From Fidelibacterota bacterium (GTDB lineage: Bacteria; Fidelibacterota; Marinisomatia; Marinisomatales; UBA1611): DNA of 55,785 nt. The notes below the pieces were generated by a model. It did not search any database. It saw nothing but the letters and a program-made list of their open reading frames with translations, and had not been told where the DNA came from. This document shows positions 28,868 to 37,180 of the stretch, one piece after another (position 1 is the stretch's first letter; each line of letters starts with the position of its first letter). The stretch covers positions 1 through 55,785 of the forward strand of contig PAPB01000033.1 of NCBI GenBank assembly GCA_002708715.1, given 5' to 3'. The translations under genes were made by a program, and so were the position numbers.

Positions 28868-29686
28868 ATGAAACAACAATTTATAATTTTGCTTATAGTA
28901 TTTACTTCTTTCATATGGGGACAGAATCCATGGAGAGATCAGATTGTAAAAAATGCTATTGTTGATGAAAAACCGAGAGATGTATCCAAACCCGTAGAGT
29001 GGGGGTATCTGGATTCTCTTGCTGGAGTTTATTACCTGGATCAGGTCCCCTATTCAGGTCCTGTTATTAAGCAATTAGAGATTGGTCTTTTAACTGGAGA
29101 GTTTAAAGCAGGGTTGAAGCATGGACTCTGGCAAACACTTAATAAAATCGGTCAGCCAATTATGATTGGACATTTTAAAGATGGTCGAAAACATGGAAAA
29201 TTTGAACAATGGTATGATGATGGTGATAAAAGACATCGAGAATTAATTGCGACTTTTGATGATGATAAATATATCGATGAATATAAAGAATGGTATGAAA
29301 ATGGGAAAAAATCTATCATGGGTTTTTATATTGACGGTGAAGAACATGGCAAATACGCAGAATGGTATGAAAATGGGAAAAAAGCTCTTAAAGCAAGGTT
29401 TATTAATGGTAATCCTGAGGGTATGTATCGAGAGTGGCATGAGAATGGAAAAAAATCTTTACGTATAAATTATGTTGATGGATTAGAGAATGGCACTTGG
29501 ACTCAGTGGTATCCTAATGGTAAAAAGCAAATGAAAATTGGCTATGTAAATGGTGTCCCGCGAGGAAGAGCTAAGTTTTGGTTTCCAGATGGATCGCTAA
29601 AAGGTGAGGGTATAGTAAGAAGCCAGGTTCCTGGTGGTGGTTGGATTCTTATTGGACCTGATGGTAATAAAAAGGTTTATAAATAA
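28868..29686 (+). CDS. Secreted MORN/YwqK-type repeat protein
   Basis: 272 residues from ATG 28868, chosen over ATG 28844 because it gives a clean signal peptide (KQQFIILLIVFTSFIWGQ). From ~residue 85 there are about seven repeats of ~23 residues of the form GKYxEWYENGKKxxKxxFxxG (EWYENGKKSIMG, EWYENGKKALKA, EWHENGKKSLRI, QWYPNGKKQMKI), the MORN-like 'toxin-antitoxin YwqK' pattern. Two copies are nearly identical in DNA (29286- and 29357-). These repeats form a solvent-exposed beta meander. Function is unknown; the 'antitoxin' label in databases is not good evidence. Own terminator downstream. Confidence 0.8.
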   Translation: MKQQFIILLIVFTSFIWGQNPWRDQIVKNAIVDEKPRDVSKPVEWGYLDSLAGVYYLDQVPYSGPVIKQLEIGLLTGEFKAGLKHGLWQTLNKIGQPIMIGHFKDGRKHGKFEQWYDDGDKRHRELIATFDDDKYIDEYKEWYENGKKSIMGFYIDGEEHGKYAEWYENGKKALKARFINGNPEGMYREWHENGKKSLRINYVDGLENGTWTQWYPNGKKQMKIGYVNGVPRGRAKFWFPDGSLKGEGIVRSQVPGGGWILIGPDGNKKVYK

Positions 29687-29716
29687 AAAAAGCCTCTTTA
29701 AAGAGGCTTTTTATTT
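29684..29716. terminator. Bidirectional Rho-independent terminator
   Basis: AAAGCCTCTTT / AAAGAGGCTTT inverted repeat at about 29690-29711, flanked by an A tract on the left and a T tract on the right. It closes the plus-strand MORN gene and, in the other direction, the long minus-strand operon ending at 29733. Confidence 0.9.
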
Positions 29717-29732
29717 AATAATTAGTATTGTA

Positions 29733-30182
29733 TTATTTATAAAATTTTGCCCATTTAGAATCAGGCGCTATAGTAAGTAGTTCTTTTTCTAATTCTTTAG
29801 CCTTAGATCCCTTTTCTAATTTTTTATATATCTGTATTACATAGTGAGTAACTTCAGGAATTTTTACATGCTCTGGATTTTTTTCTTTTAATGATGTTAA
29901 TGTATTAAGCAATTTTCCTAGAGCCTTATTTAGTTCTACTGTACTTGGTCCTTTCATAGATTGTCTATAGTAAAGATGATGCAGTGCCTCATCCTCAGCC
30001 TCAGCACCGCGTACGCCAGCAACGGCTGTGACTTTTTCTACTTCATATCCTGCGTCTGCTACATCTTCGATTTCATTCCAGACAGTATTATCCCACATCG
30101 CATCTAGGTCTAGTTCATCATCTTGTGCCCAAAGATTTTGAGTGAATAAAATTAGAGGTATAATAAATAATGTGTTCTTCAT
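29733..30182 (-). CDS. Small secreted protein of unknown function
   Basis: 149 residues from ATG 30182, which gives a signal peptide (KNTLFIIPLILFTQNLWAQ); the longer frame to 30251 would overlap the upstream gene and hide the signal. An acidic start (DDELDLDAMWDN) is followed by helical segments; the end (KKLEKGSKAKELEKELLTIAPDSKWAKFYK) resembles a TPR-like helix pair. Last gene of the operon, 22 nt after the barrel-transglutaminase gene. It may be a periplasmic partner of that protein. No family recognised. Confidence 0.66.
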   Translation of the reverse strand: MKNTLFIIPLILFTQNLWAQDDELDLDAMWDNTVWNEIEDVADAGYEVEKVTAVAGVRGAEAEDEALHHLYYRQSMKGPSTVELNKALGKLLNTLTSLKEKNPEHVKIPEVTHYVIQIYKKLEKGSKAKELEKELLTIAPDSKWAKFYK

Positions 30183-30204
30183 TATGGTTTTAATATACAT
30201 AAAT

Positions 30205-32940
30205 TTAATCAAATTTATCAAACTTTGGTGTGTTCTCACCCATAGTTTCAATAAAGTCCAATTGAGATACTAATTCTGGCTTTGCTTTTTTAACTTCTTC
30301 ATAGTATTCCATTGCCTCATCATATTTGTACATTCTATAAAGAGCAACTGCTAGATTAACTTTGTAGTCCATTTCTTTTTGGTCATTTTGTATAGCTTTT
30401 TTAAAATAATCTATAGCCATAGAATAATTACCTAGACGTGCAAAAGTTACCCCAACAGTATTATCACTGCGGGCTCTTCTTTTTCGAAAATCAACTTTCT
30501 TTATATCTTCTGGTTTGACATCTTTAGGTGCTTCTTTTAATTCTACTAGGCCTTTTGTTGATCCTTCTGCAAGTTCTGATTCAAGATCAGCTGAAATTTT
30601 TAATTGAGGACCATCGGAAGTACCGCCAGCTATACTTGCTTTTGCAGCACCAAATACATTATCAAGTTTACCTTCAAACATTGGATCTAGCATAACTACT
30701 TCATCATATTTTTGACGTGCAAGCCCTTTGTTACCTAACATAAATTGAGAAATAGCAATATTCAAAAGAAAGCCTGGGTGTTCTCCTCCTTGTTGGATTG
30801 CCTCATCGTAGAATTCAATTGCTTTTGCATATTCTTCTGTCTTTGTATAGCAGACCCCAAGTGTATTTATTGCATCAGGAAAAACAGGTTTCATATTAAT
30901 TGCTGTTTCAAGCATCTCAATTGCTTCTTTATATCTAGCAAACTCCATATACTTTACTCCAGCGTCATAATAGTCTTCAGCAGCAATTAGTCTGCTCCCT
31001 ACAGCGTTATAGACAATTTGCTCGAGCCACACACCGTATTGTTTAATGTCTTCTTTTAATAAATCATGTATCCCATCTATAGTAGGCATGGGCATGTCTG
31101 GTGTAATATGAGACCCAGCTATGTATTTTGCAGAGGCTTCTTTAACAGAAATTTCATTTACATAATTCTCTGCTTTCATTTCATTATATTTTAAGGCACC
31201 TTGTTTCCAGGCAGAGAAAAAAGGTTTTCCAACTAGAGTTGCTTCAACAGGTATCCACACTTTATTATTCAGGACTACTACTTCATTTGCATCTAAAAAA
31301 TATTTTCCAACATCATCGGGTTTTATGCCACTATCAAACATGAGAAAAATATGACCTGCTCCTGGTTTAAAGACATCTAAAAACATTGTTTCAATTCCCA
31401 GGTTAGCCATGAGAGAGCCAAAGAGAGCAGTTAAGTCATCGCAGTCACCAATTTTATCTCTTAACATATCTCCTGGATATTTAACTGTATCAAATGCAGA
31501 TTTATCATCTGCTATATCTAAGAATGGAGTTTCTAGATCAATATTATATACTAAACCATGTTTGCCTAAAGCATCAAAAAGAATAATAGCTCGACCGAGG
31601 TTGCTTCTTCCAAAATAATCATTAAGCACAGGAGTATAATATTGTATAAAATTTCTAGCAAATTTATCGACTACTGCATCCGCAGGTGTAACGTAACATG
31701 CAATCATATCTGGATTACTCCAGGTTAGCTTTCCTTTCCCAAGAACGTAAGATGATTCCATTTTTTTCTGAGCTAGTTTTTCTTCTCCACCTTGCTTATA
31801 TGTTACCTTTACTTCAGGCTGAACAAGGTTATCAAAGGTTGCTTTTTTAGATGTGAGAACATCACTACTAAATGAAACCCCAATATCATATTCTTCTTCT
31901 GATTTTGGCGGTAATGTAACTGTTTCTGAGTGTGGATTATCCATCATAGTAGGAACAAATAGAGAAACATTAACAGGGAGGTCAGCATCGGAGATATTTT
32001 TCAATCCAACTTTTACAAAGGGTTCGGATTCATAGTATCGATGCAGTGACCTGAAAATTGGATTGTGAGAAATTGTGGTTTTAGTAATACTAACAACTGC
32101 AGGACTGAATTGAAGTGCTATAGAAAAACGGTGAGTAGGGTTTAGGTATGGGTGGCTCTCAAAACCATACTCCATAATTATGCTTTTAAATTTCAAAGAT
32201 AATCCAGCAGATGGAACCATTATTTTTTCTTCACCACTCATACCTTGCTGTATTCCCGCACGGAAACTTACACGACTTGCTAAAATGTATTCAGCTCCAA
32301 AGTGAACGCGGTCACCGTAGTCAGCGGCAATGGTCAATCCATTAATGGGCATATAGCTAATCCCTAATTTGAATGCTTGGCCTAAAATAGTTTCTTCTGT
32401 TTTATTTTTGTAAGATACTGAAGTCCCTCCAAGATCATAGAGACCTAAGCCCATTTTTAAATTTTTAAGAGGTTGTATTAATAGTCCTGCGTCATATCCT
32501 AGGCCTGCACTTTTACCATATGAAGCATCATCCAATAGCATATCTCTCATTAAATATTTAATAGTTAAACCTATACTAATCATTTTGTGGGGTTGAAACC
32601 CTGTCGCAAAGTTTAATTTATTTTCAGAATAGGCTAATTCTTCATCATTATATCCAATACTAGACCAATCAAGCCCTATAGCTACTCGATCAGAAAAAGG
32701 TCTCACAAATCCTAAATATGATTGACTAATTCCCATATTATAAAGATCAGCATATGTAGAGGTAAATTCAGTTCTTCTAAGGCCAGGTAAACCAGCAGGA
32801 TTCCAGGTGATCACATTGGCATCATCAGCTACAGCAGTGAATGCTCCACCCATACTAAGAGGTCGTGAACCGACAAACATTTGATCATATTGTCCAAAAA
32901 CGATTGAAAGAAAACATAATAAAATAATATATATTTTCAT
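30205..32940 (-). CDS. Fusion: PorV-like outer-membrane barrel + transglutaminase-like domain + TPR
   Basis: 911 residues. Signal peptide KIYIILLCFLSIVFGQ. Residues ~20-285 are an outer-membrane barrel of the PorV/PorQ/UPF0164 kind (SRPLSMGGAFTAVADDANVITWNPAGL). After a linker with an Ig-like stretch, residues ~420-600 form a transglutaminase-like cysteine-protease fold: GDCDDLTALFG (Cys500), GAGHIFLMFD (His530) and WIPVEAT (Glu566, where Asp is usual). Residues ~650-905 hold TPRs (EAIEMLETAINMKPVFPDAINTLGV, MAIDYFKKAIQNDQKEMDYKVNLAV). PorV is a T9SS component in Bacteroidetes, so a T9SS cargo-processing or attachment role is possible. ATG overlaps the upstream stop by 4 nt. It lies in the operon with the FG-GAP cargo and the pilus platform. 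Confidence 0.83.
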   Translation of the reverse strand: MKIYIILLCFLSIVFGQYDQMFVGSRPLSMGGAFTAVADDANVITWNPAGLPGLRRTEFTSTYADLYNMGISQSYLGFVRPFSDRVAIGLDWSSIGYNDEELAYSENKLNFATGFQPHKMISIGLTIKYLMRDMLLDDASYGKSAGLGYDAGLLIQPLKNLKMGLGLYDLGGTSVSYKNKTEETILGQAFKLGISYMPINGLTIAADYGDRVHFGAEYILASRVSFRAGIQQGMSGEEKIMVPSAGLSLKFKSIIMEYGFESHPYLNPTHRFSIALQFSPAVVSITKTTISHNPIFRSLHRYYESEPFVKVGLKNISDADLPVNVSLFVPTMMDNPHSETVTLPPKSEEEYDIGVSFSSDVLTSKKATFDNLVQPEVKVTYKQGGEEKLAQKKMESSYVLGKGKLTWSNPDMIACYVTPADAVVDKFARNFIQYYTPVLNDYFGRSNLGRAIILFDALGKHGLVYNIDLETPFLDIADDKSAFDTVKYPGDMLRDKIGDCDDLTALFGSLMANLGIETMFLDVFKPGAGHIFLMFDSGIKPDDVGKYFLDANEVVVLNNKVWIPVEATLVGKPFFSAWKQGALKYNEMKAENYVNEISVKEASAKYIAGSHITPDMPMPTIDGIHDLLKEDIKQYGVWLEQIVYNAVGSRLIAAEDYYDAGVKYMEFARYKEAIEMLETAINMKPVFPDAINTLGVCYTKTEEYAKAIEFYDEAIQQGGEHPGFLLNIAISQFMLGNKGLARQKYDEVVMLDPMFEGKLDNVFGAAKASIAGGTSDGPQLKISADLESELAEGSTKGLVELKEAPKDVKPEDIKKVDFRKRRARSDNTVGVTFARLGNYSMAIDYFKKAIQNDQKEMDYKVNLAVALYRMYKYDEAMEYYEEVKKAKPELVSQLDFIETMGENTPKFDKFD

Positions 32941-35900
32941 CGATTGAGGACACCAACTGTTGTTCTTAGCACCGTATCATTTTTCTCCAGAGTAACTATA
33001 TAGAGTCCGCTTGGAACGATTTCTTTATTAGAGTCTCTGCCATCCCATTGAATGATTTGGTTTCCAGCTTGCGTTGCAAAATCAGGTGTTATAACTCTTT
33101 TAAGTCTTCCTGATAGATTAAAAATTCTTGCTGTAACAGCTTCTTCTTTTTCAAGAGAGTAGAGGATATTTGTTTCTTTGAATTCAAATATCGATCCTCC
33201 TGGAGAAAATATTCTTGGCTGGCATACAATTTTTTCAGTATCTATACTATCAGAAGTAAGTGTAGTATCTAAAGAAATAAATGCGGCATATGTCCCAAAG
33301 GTATCAACCTGGACTTGCATATATGAATCGTTACCTATGGATATTTGTGAACCACCAAGTTTTACAACTGGTAATAGGTTAGTTATTGTTGTATCTATCA
33401 TACCAATAAATGGTGTCAGTCCAGAATCAGGAATTGCAATCCACTCACCGTTTAATTGATCACATGTAAATTTATTTGTGCAATCAATATTGAAGTATTG
33501 ATTTAATTGTTCTGTAATGAGACAGGTGCTATCTGGAAAACCAATCCGTAAGATACCAGGTTTTTTTAATGACTGGGTGAAAGGTTTGATATCATAAAGA
33601 TCTGATATTAAATAGGTAATGCCACCCTCAACTAAAAATGAGCTTGTATCTGCAGGTACATTTTGTCCTACTATAGAAATAGAGATATCTCCTTCTACTG
33701 CATTTTGTGGTAGTAAAATACTTACCTCTCCATTTTCACTGATAGCAGTACCACCAAATTGAGAAATAATACTCTCTGGCGATTTAAAGATAGACGTACG
33801 TTGCATTTTATTTTCACGTTCATCTTGTGCTCCATATACATGGACTTCAATAGCTTTTCCTGAAAAATAATCTGGCAATAGTAAAACTCCTGTCCATTCA
33901 TCACCATTAAAGCTTTGTTTGACTACTTCAAGAGAATCATCCTCTGATGATCCAAGTAAACCAAGGTCTGGTTCGTATGGATGGGTAACCAGAACAGTTG
34001 GTTCTTTGTTGATGTCTAAATAAAAGTCTTCTTTAAATTTTATGACAAGAATAATTTGATTATTTGTCACATAATTTGCTCTAATAGTATCTATAGTCGG
34101 AGCAGTCACATCAATATAAAAATAATCTGTGTTTGACCATTCAGATGCTGCTAGTCCGTAGTCAATTGCACGAACTTTCCAATTATAGCTACCTTCATTT
34201 AAGTTTTTTAAAGTTTTTTGAGGTCTAGTAAAAGTACCAATCTCATTTATTCCATAACTACCTGTACTTACAGCATGATCATTATTTTCATCTTCTGATC
34301 CTACTTGGATCTGGTAGCGGAGTCCTGCTTCAGGTGTAGAGGTGCCATTTGGATTTTCAGGATCTATTGGAGGCGACCAAGTGAGATTGACTCTATTATT
34401 ATTGATATTAGAATCATCTAATAGATACGGAGCATTAGGAGCTTTATTTGCGTTTTCTATACTTTCTAAATTATCATAAACTTGCGCAACGACGTCTTGA
34501 TTTTCTTTAAATCCTGATAAAAAGAGATCAAGATCTCCATCTGCGTCATAGTCACCCCATTGTGAAAAACTTATTCCTACGCTATCTATGGACAGTGTCT
34601 CATCTAATTGAAATGAATTATTCTCTTGATCCTGATAATAAATATTAGTTATGGGTGATGATCCTAGATCTCCTTCAGTACTAGATTGGCCTGTAATTAA
34701 GAGATCAAGATCTCCATCTGCGTCATAGTCACCCCAGGCAGGTTTACCAAAGTAAGTCCCTTGCAAAACATGAGAAACGATAAATGTATTCACACTGTTT
34801 TTTGCAATATAGGTAATTAAATCTCCTTCACTATTTAACCCTGATAGTGCGAAATCATCATAGCCATCACTATTATAATCTGCAAAAGCTATTGCTCCAG
34901 CTGTTACTGCAAAAGTTTCTGTTTGCCAGGTAATTCCTGGTGTTAGAATATGATTTGAGTTATTTAAATATACCCTCATCATAATAGATTCCGTTTCATC
35001 AGCTCCGATAGTAACTAAATCTAAATTTCCATCAAGGTCCAGATCTACCCATTGAACAATAGCAGGATTGATCGGGACTAGATACGTTTGATTAGTATCT
35101 AATCGTAAGATACCATTATCATTATAGAAAACATCAAGGTGTCGTCTATAATAATTATCAAATCCTCCTTGCACGTAGTCTAGGTCACCATCATTATCGT
35201 AATCACCCCAGTGGTGACCATTTACACCGCCGTTTACCCAGTTGTCACCAATTCCATCGTAATTTATATCTGCATCAATTTCAGAATCATTATCAGCAAT
35301 ATAAATACCATTATCCCATTTATAAAAACTTGTTTTGAAGCCACCAAAAAAATTGCTTATTTGGAAACCAGTCATAGTTAGATCTAGGTGACCATCATTT
35401 GTATAGTCTACCAAAGAAAGATGTCCGCCAAAGACTGCTTCAATATTTTGAGTAAGATCTTGAGATAATAATCCTCCAGAATTTTCAAATAAGTTTGTTA
35501 TGCTGGATCCTGAAAATGTTACCCCTGTTAGTGCTAAATCAGGTACGTTATCTTTGTTATAATCAGCCCAACCTGCGGAAGAGTAATATACTCCTGGTAA
35601 AGATTGAATGGAGGGAACCAATCGAGGTATAAACAAAGTATCCTCTTGAGACCAGATTGAGACATTCCCAGAACCATCTACGGTCTGGACTGACCAGTAA
35701 TATTTACCATGTGGTATTTCATTAAATTCACGAATTAATCTTTTTCCAACATTTGATGAGTTGTATGGTATGCTTGAAGATAAAAGTTGGTTTCCGCCTG
35801 ATGATGTTCCAATACGAATATTATAGTCTAAATTTGCATCCTCATTAATATCATCGGATCCCGATCCCCAGGTAAAAATAGCACGAGTACTAACCGCAAA

Positions 35901-37169
35901 TGCATTAAGTGCATTAGGTGGCTCAGGCAATGCATTGGATCCAGGATTTGAATTAATATATACTTTAGAGAATGTTGTTGAATCATTTCCTATCTCAGTT
36001 GTCCCGCTAGTAACAAGGTCTGGGATCCTATCATGATTTACATCAACAAATTTCGCAGAACGTACTCCTGGTATCTCTTGTGTTAGTGTAAAGGTTCCGT
36101 CTCTGTTGTTCTCATATAATTGTGCTTTTAGAGTATGAACTCTACCAGCATAGATTGAAACCGAGTCTGCACCTGCAATAAGAAAATCTTGGAAGCCGTC
36201 AAGATTGTAGTCAATCGCATCTATGGTACCATAAGCAACAGCAAAGTCAATTTGATTTTCCATTTGTGAAAAAGTGCCAAGCGGTTCATTCTCTAAGAGA
36301 TAGGTGATTAATTTTCCTTCAATCTTATTCCATCCAGTCATTATGAGGTCAAGGTCTCCATCGGCATCTAGATCTGTAAAATGAGTCGTGCCTGCTTTGA
36401 GTCCATTAATAGCATCTGCGGTTGTTACTTCTGTGAGTCTTCCGATAGGATCATTTTGATATAGTCTTGTTACAGATGAATTAGGATTAGCAGTTTGGCC
36501 CGATATAATAAGATCAGGGTCACCATCATTATCATAGTCTCCCCATGTATTGCTTCCCGTAAATAATGCTGGGAAGATTGTAGTTGGGTCTTCTTCAAGA
36601 TTATCATATTGGTTAATAAAAAGTTCATTTAAAATATTATCTGAATATTCATTTACACCCATCAGAAATAAATCAGGCTTTCCATCCATGTTTGCATCTG
36701 CCCAGTTACCATGGCTGTAGGTCACAGACATGTTTTGTAGCCATGATGATTCGCTAAAAGAGCCCGATGTATTAAAAAGTAGTTTTGATCTGGCTGACCC
36801 ATTTACATATATATCTATAAAACCATCTAGATTAACATCGGCTAGGCTGATATTTCCAATGCCTCCTAGATATTCAGCTATAGTATCAGGATATGTTATA
36901 AAATTTGTTTGAAACCCTTGAGATAGAGAGCCATCTTCATTAGTAAGAAATACATCAATAAAAAGACCAGAGCGAGTTTCATCATATCCTGAGTATATGA
37001 TATCATTAAGTCCATCATTATTAACATCAGCTACTTGTATACTATTTGAAATAGATTGGGGTAGAGCGCTGGAAAGCGTAGTGTCTAATGCAAAAGGACT
37101 TTGGGCATTAATGAATGATGGAAAAATTCCGATAAAAATAATCCGGAGTGTTATAGCAGGCCACTTCAT
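32937..37169 (-). CDS. Giant FG-GAP/VCBS-repeat surface protein with Fn3 domains and T9SS-like tail
   Basis: 1410 residues. Signal peptide PAITLRIIFIGIFPSFINAQ. Two long runs of FG-GAP/VCBS calcium-binding repeats (GDYDNDGDPDLIISG, DLDADGDLDLIMTG, DYNLDGFQDFLIAG, WGDYDADGDLDLFLSG) fold as integrin-like propellers. Fn3-like domains interrupt them near residues ~420-515 and ~910-1015. The last ~95 residues (IFSPGGSIFEF...ARIFNLSGRLKR...IIQWDGRDSNKEIVPSGLYIV) form a FlgD-like sorting domain lacking the exact PNPFNP box. Likely a large adhesin displayed on the surface via T9SS. It lies 11 nt after the CHASE2 cyclase and overlaps the barrel-transglutaminase gene by ATGA. Confidence 0.88.
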   Translation of the reverse strand: MKWPAITLRIIFIGIFPSFINAQSPFALDTTLSSALPQSISNSIQVADVNNDGLNDIIYSGYDETRSGLFIDVFLTNEDGSLSQGFQTNFITYPDTIAEYLGGIGNISLADVNLDGFIDIYVNGSARSKLLFNTSGSFSESSWLQNMSVTYSHGNWADANMDGKPDLFLMGVNEYSDNILNELFINQYDNLEEDPTTIFPALFTGSNTWGDYDNDGDPDLIISGQTANPNSSVTRLYQNDPIGRLTEVTTADAINGLKAGTTHFTDLDADGDLDLIMTGWNKIEGKLITYLLENEPLGTFSQMENQIDFAVAYGTIDAIDYNLDGFQDFLIAGADSVSIYAGRVHTLKAQLYENNRDGTFTLTQEIPGVRSAKFVDVNHDRIPDLVTSGTTEIGNDSTTFSKVYINSNPGSNALPEPPNALNAFAVSTRAIFTWGSGSDDINEDANLDYNIRIGTSSGGNQLLSSSIPYNSSNVGKRLIREFNEIPHGKYYWSVQTVDGSGNVSIWSQEDTLFIPRLVPSIQSLPGVYYSSAGWADYNKDNVPDLALTGVTFSGSSITNLFENSGGLLSQDLTQNIEAVFGGHLSLVDYTNDGHLDLTMTGFQISNFFGGFKTSFYKWDNGIYIADNDSEIDADINYDGIGDNWVNGGVNGHHWGDYDNDGDLDYVQGGFDNYYRRHLDVFYNDNGILRLDTNQTYLVPINPAIVQWVDLDLDGNLDLVTIGADETESIMMRVYLNNSNHILTPGITWQTETFAVTAGAIAFADYNSDGYDDFALSGLNSEGDLITYIAKNSVNTFIVSHVLQGTYFGKPAWGDYDADGDLDLLITGQSSTEGDLGSSPITNIYYQDQENNSFQLDETLSIDSVGISFSQWGDYDADGDLDLFLSGFKENQDVVAQVYDNLESIENANKAPNAPYLLDDSNINNNRVNLTWSPPIDPENPNGTSTPEAGLRYQIQVGSEDENNDHAVSTGSYGINEIGTFTRPQKTLKNLNEGSYNWKVRAIDYGLAASEWSNTDYFYIDVTAPTIDTIRANYVTNNQIILVIKFKEDFYLDINKEPTVLVTHPYEPDLGLLGSSEDDSLEVVKQSFNGDEWTGVLLLPDYFSGKAIEVHVYGAQDERENKMQRTSIFKSPESIISQFGGTAISENGEVSILLPQNAVEGDISISIVGQNVPADTSSFLVEGGITYLISDLYDIKPFTQSLKKPGILRIGFPDSTCLITEQLNQYFNIDCTNKFTCDQLNGEWIAIPDSGLTPFIGMIDTTITNLLPVVKLGGSQISIGNDSYMQVQVDTFGTYAAFISLDTTLTSDSIDTEKIVCQPRIFSPGGSIFEFKETNILYSLEKEEAVTARIFNLSGRLKRVITPDFATQAGNQIIQWDGRDSNKEIVPSGLYIVTLEKNDTVLRTTVGVLNR
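34522..34736 (-). repeat. 38-bp direct repeat within the FG-GAP gene
   Basis: The same 38 bases occur at 34522-34559 and 34699-34736, exactly 177 bases (59 codons) apart and in frame. Both encode the GDYDADGDLDLL/F unit. Identity over 38 nt in otherwise diverged propeller repeats suggests recent duplication or gene conversion. Confidence 0.8.
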
Positions 37170-37180
37170 ATTGGCTTATA

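Noticed and set aside
29247-29468. Plus-strand overlapping frame inside the MORN gene
   Set aside because: It arises from the repeated GAATGGTATGAAAATGG units read in another frame.
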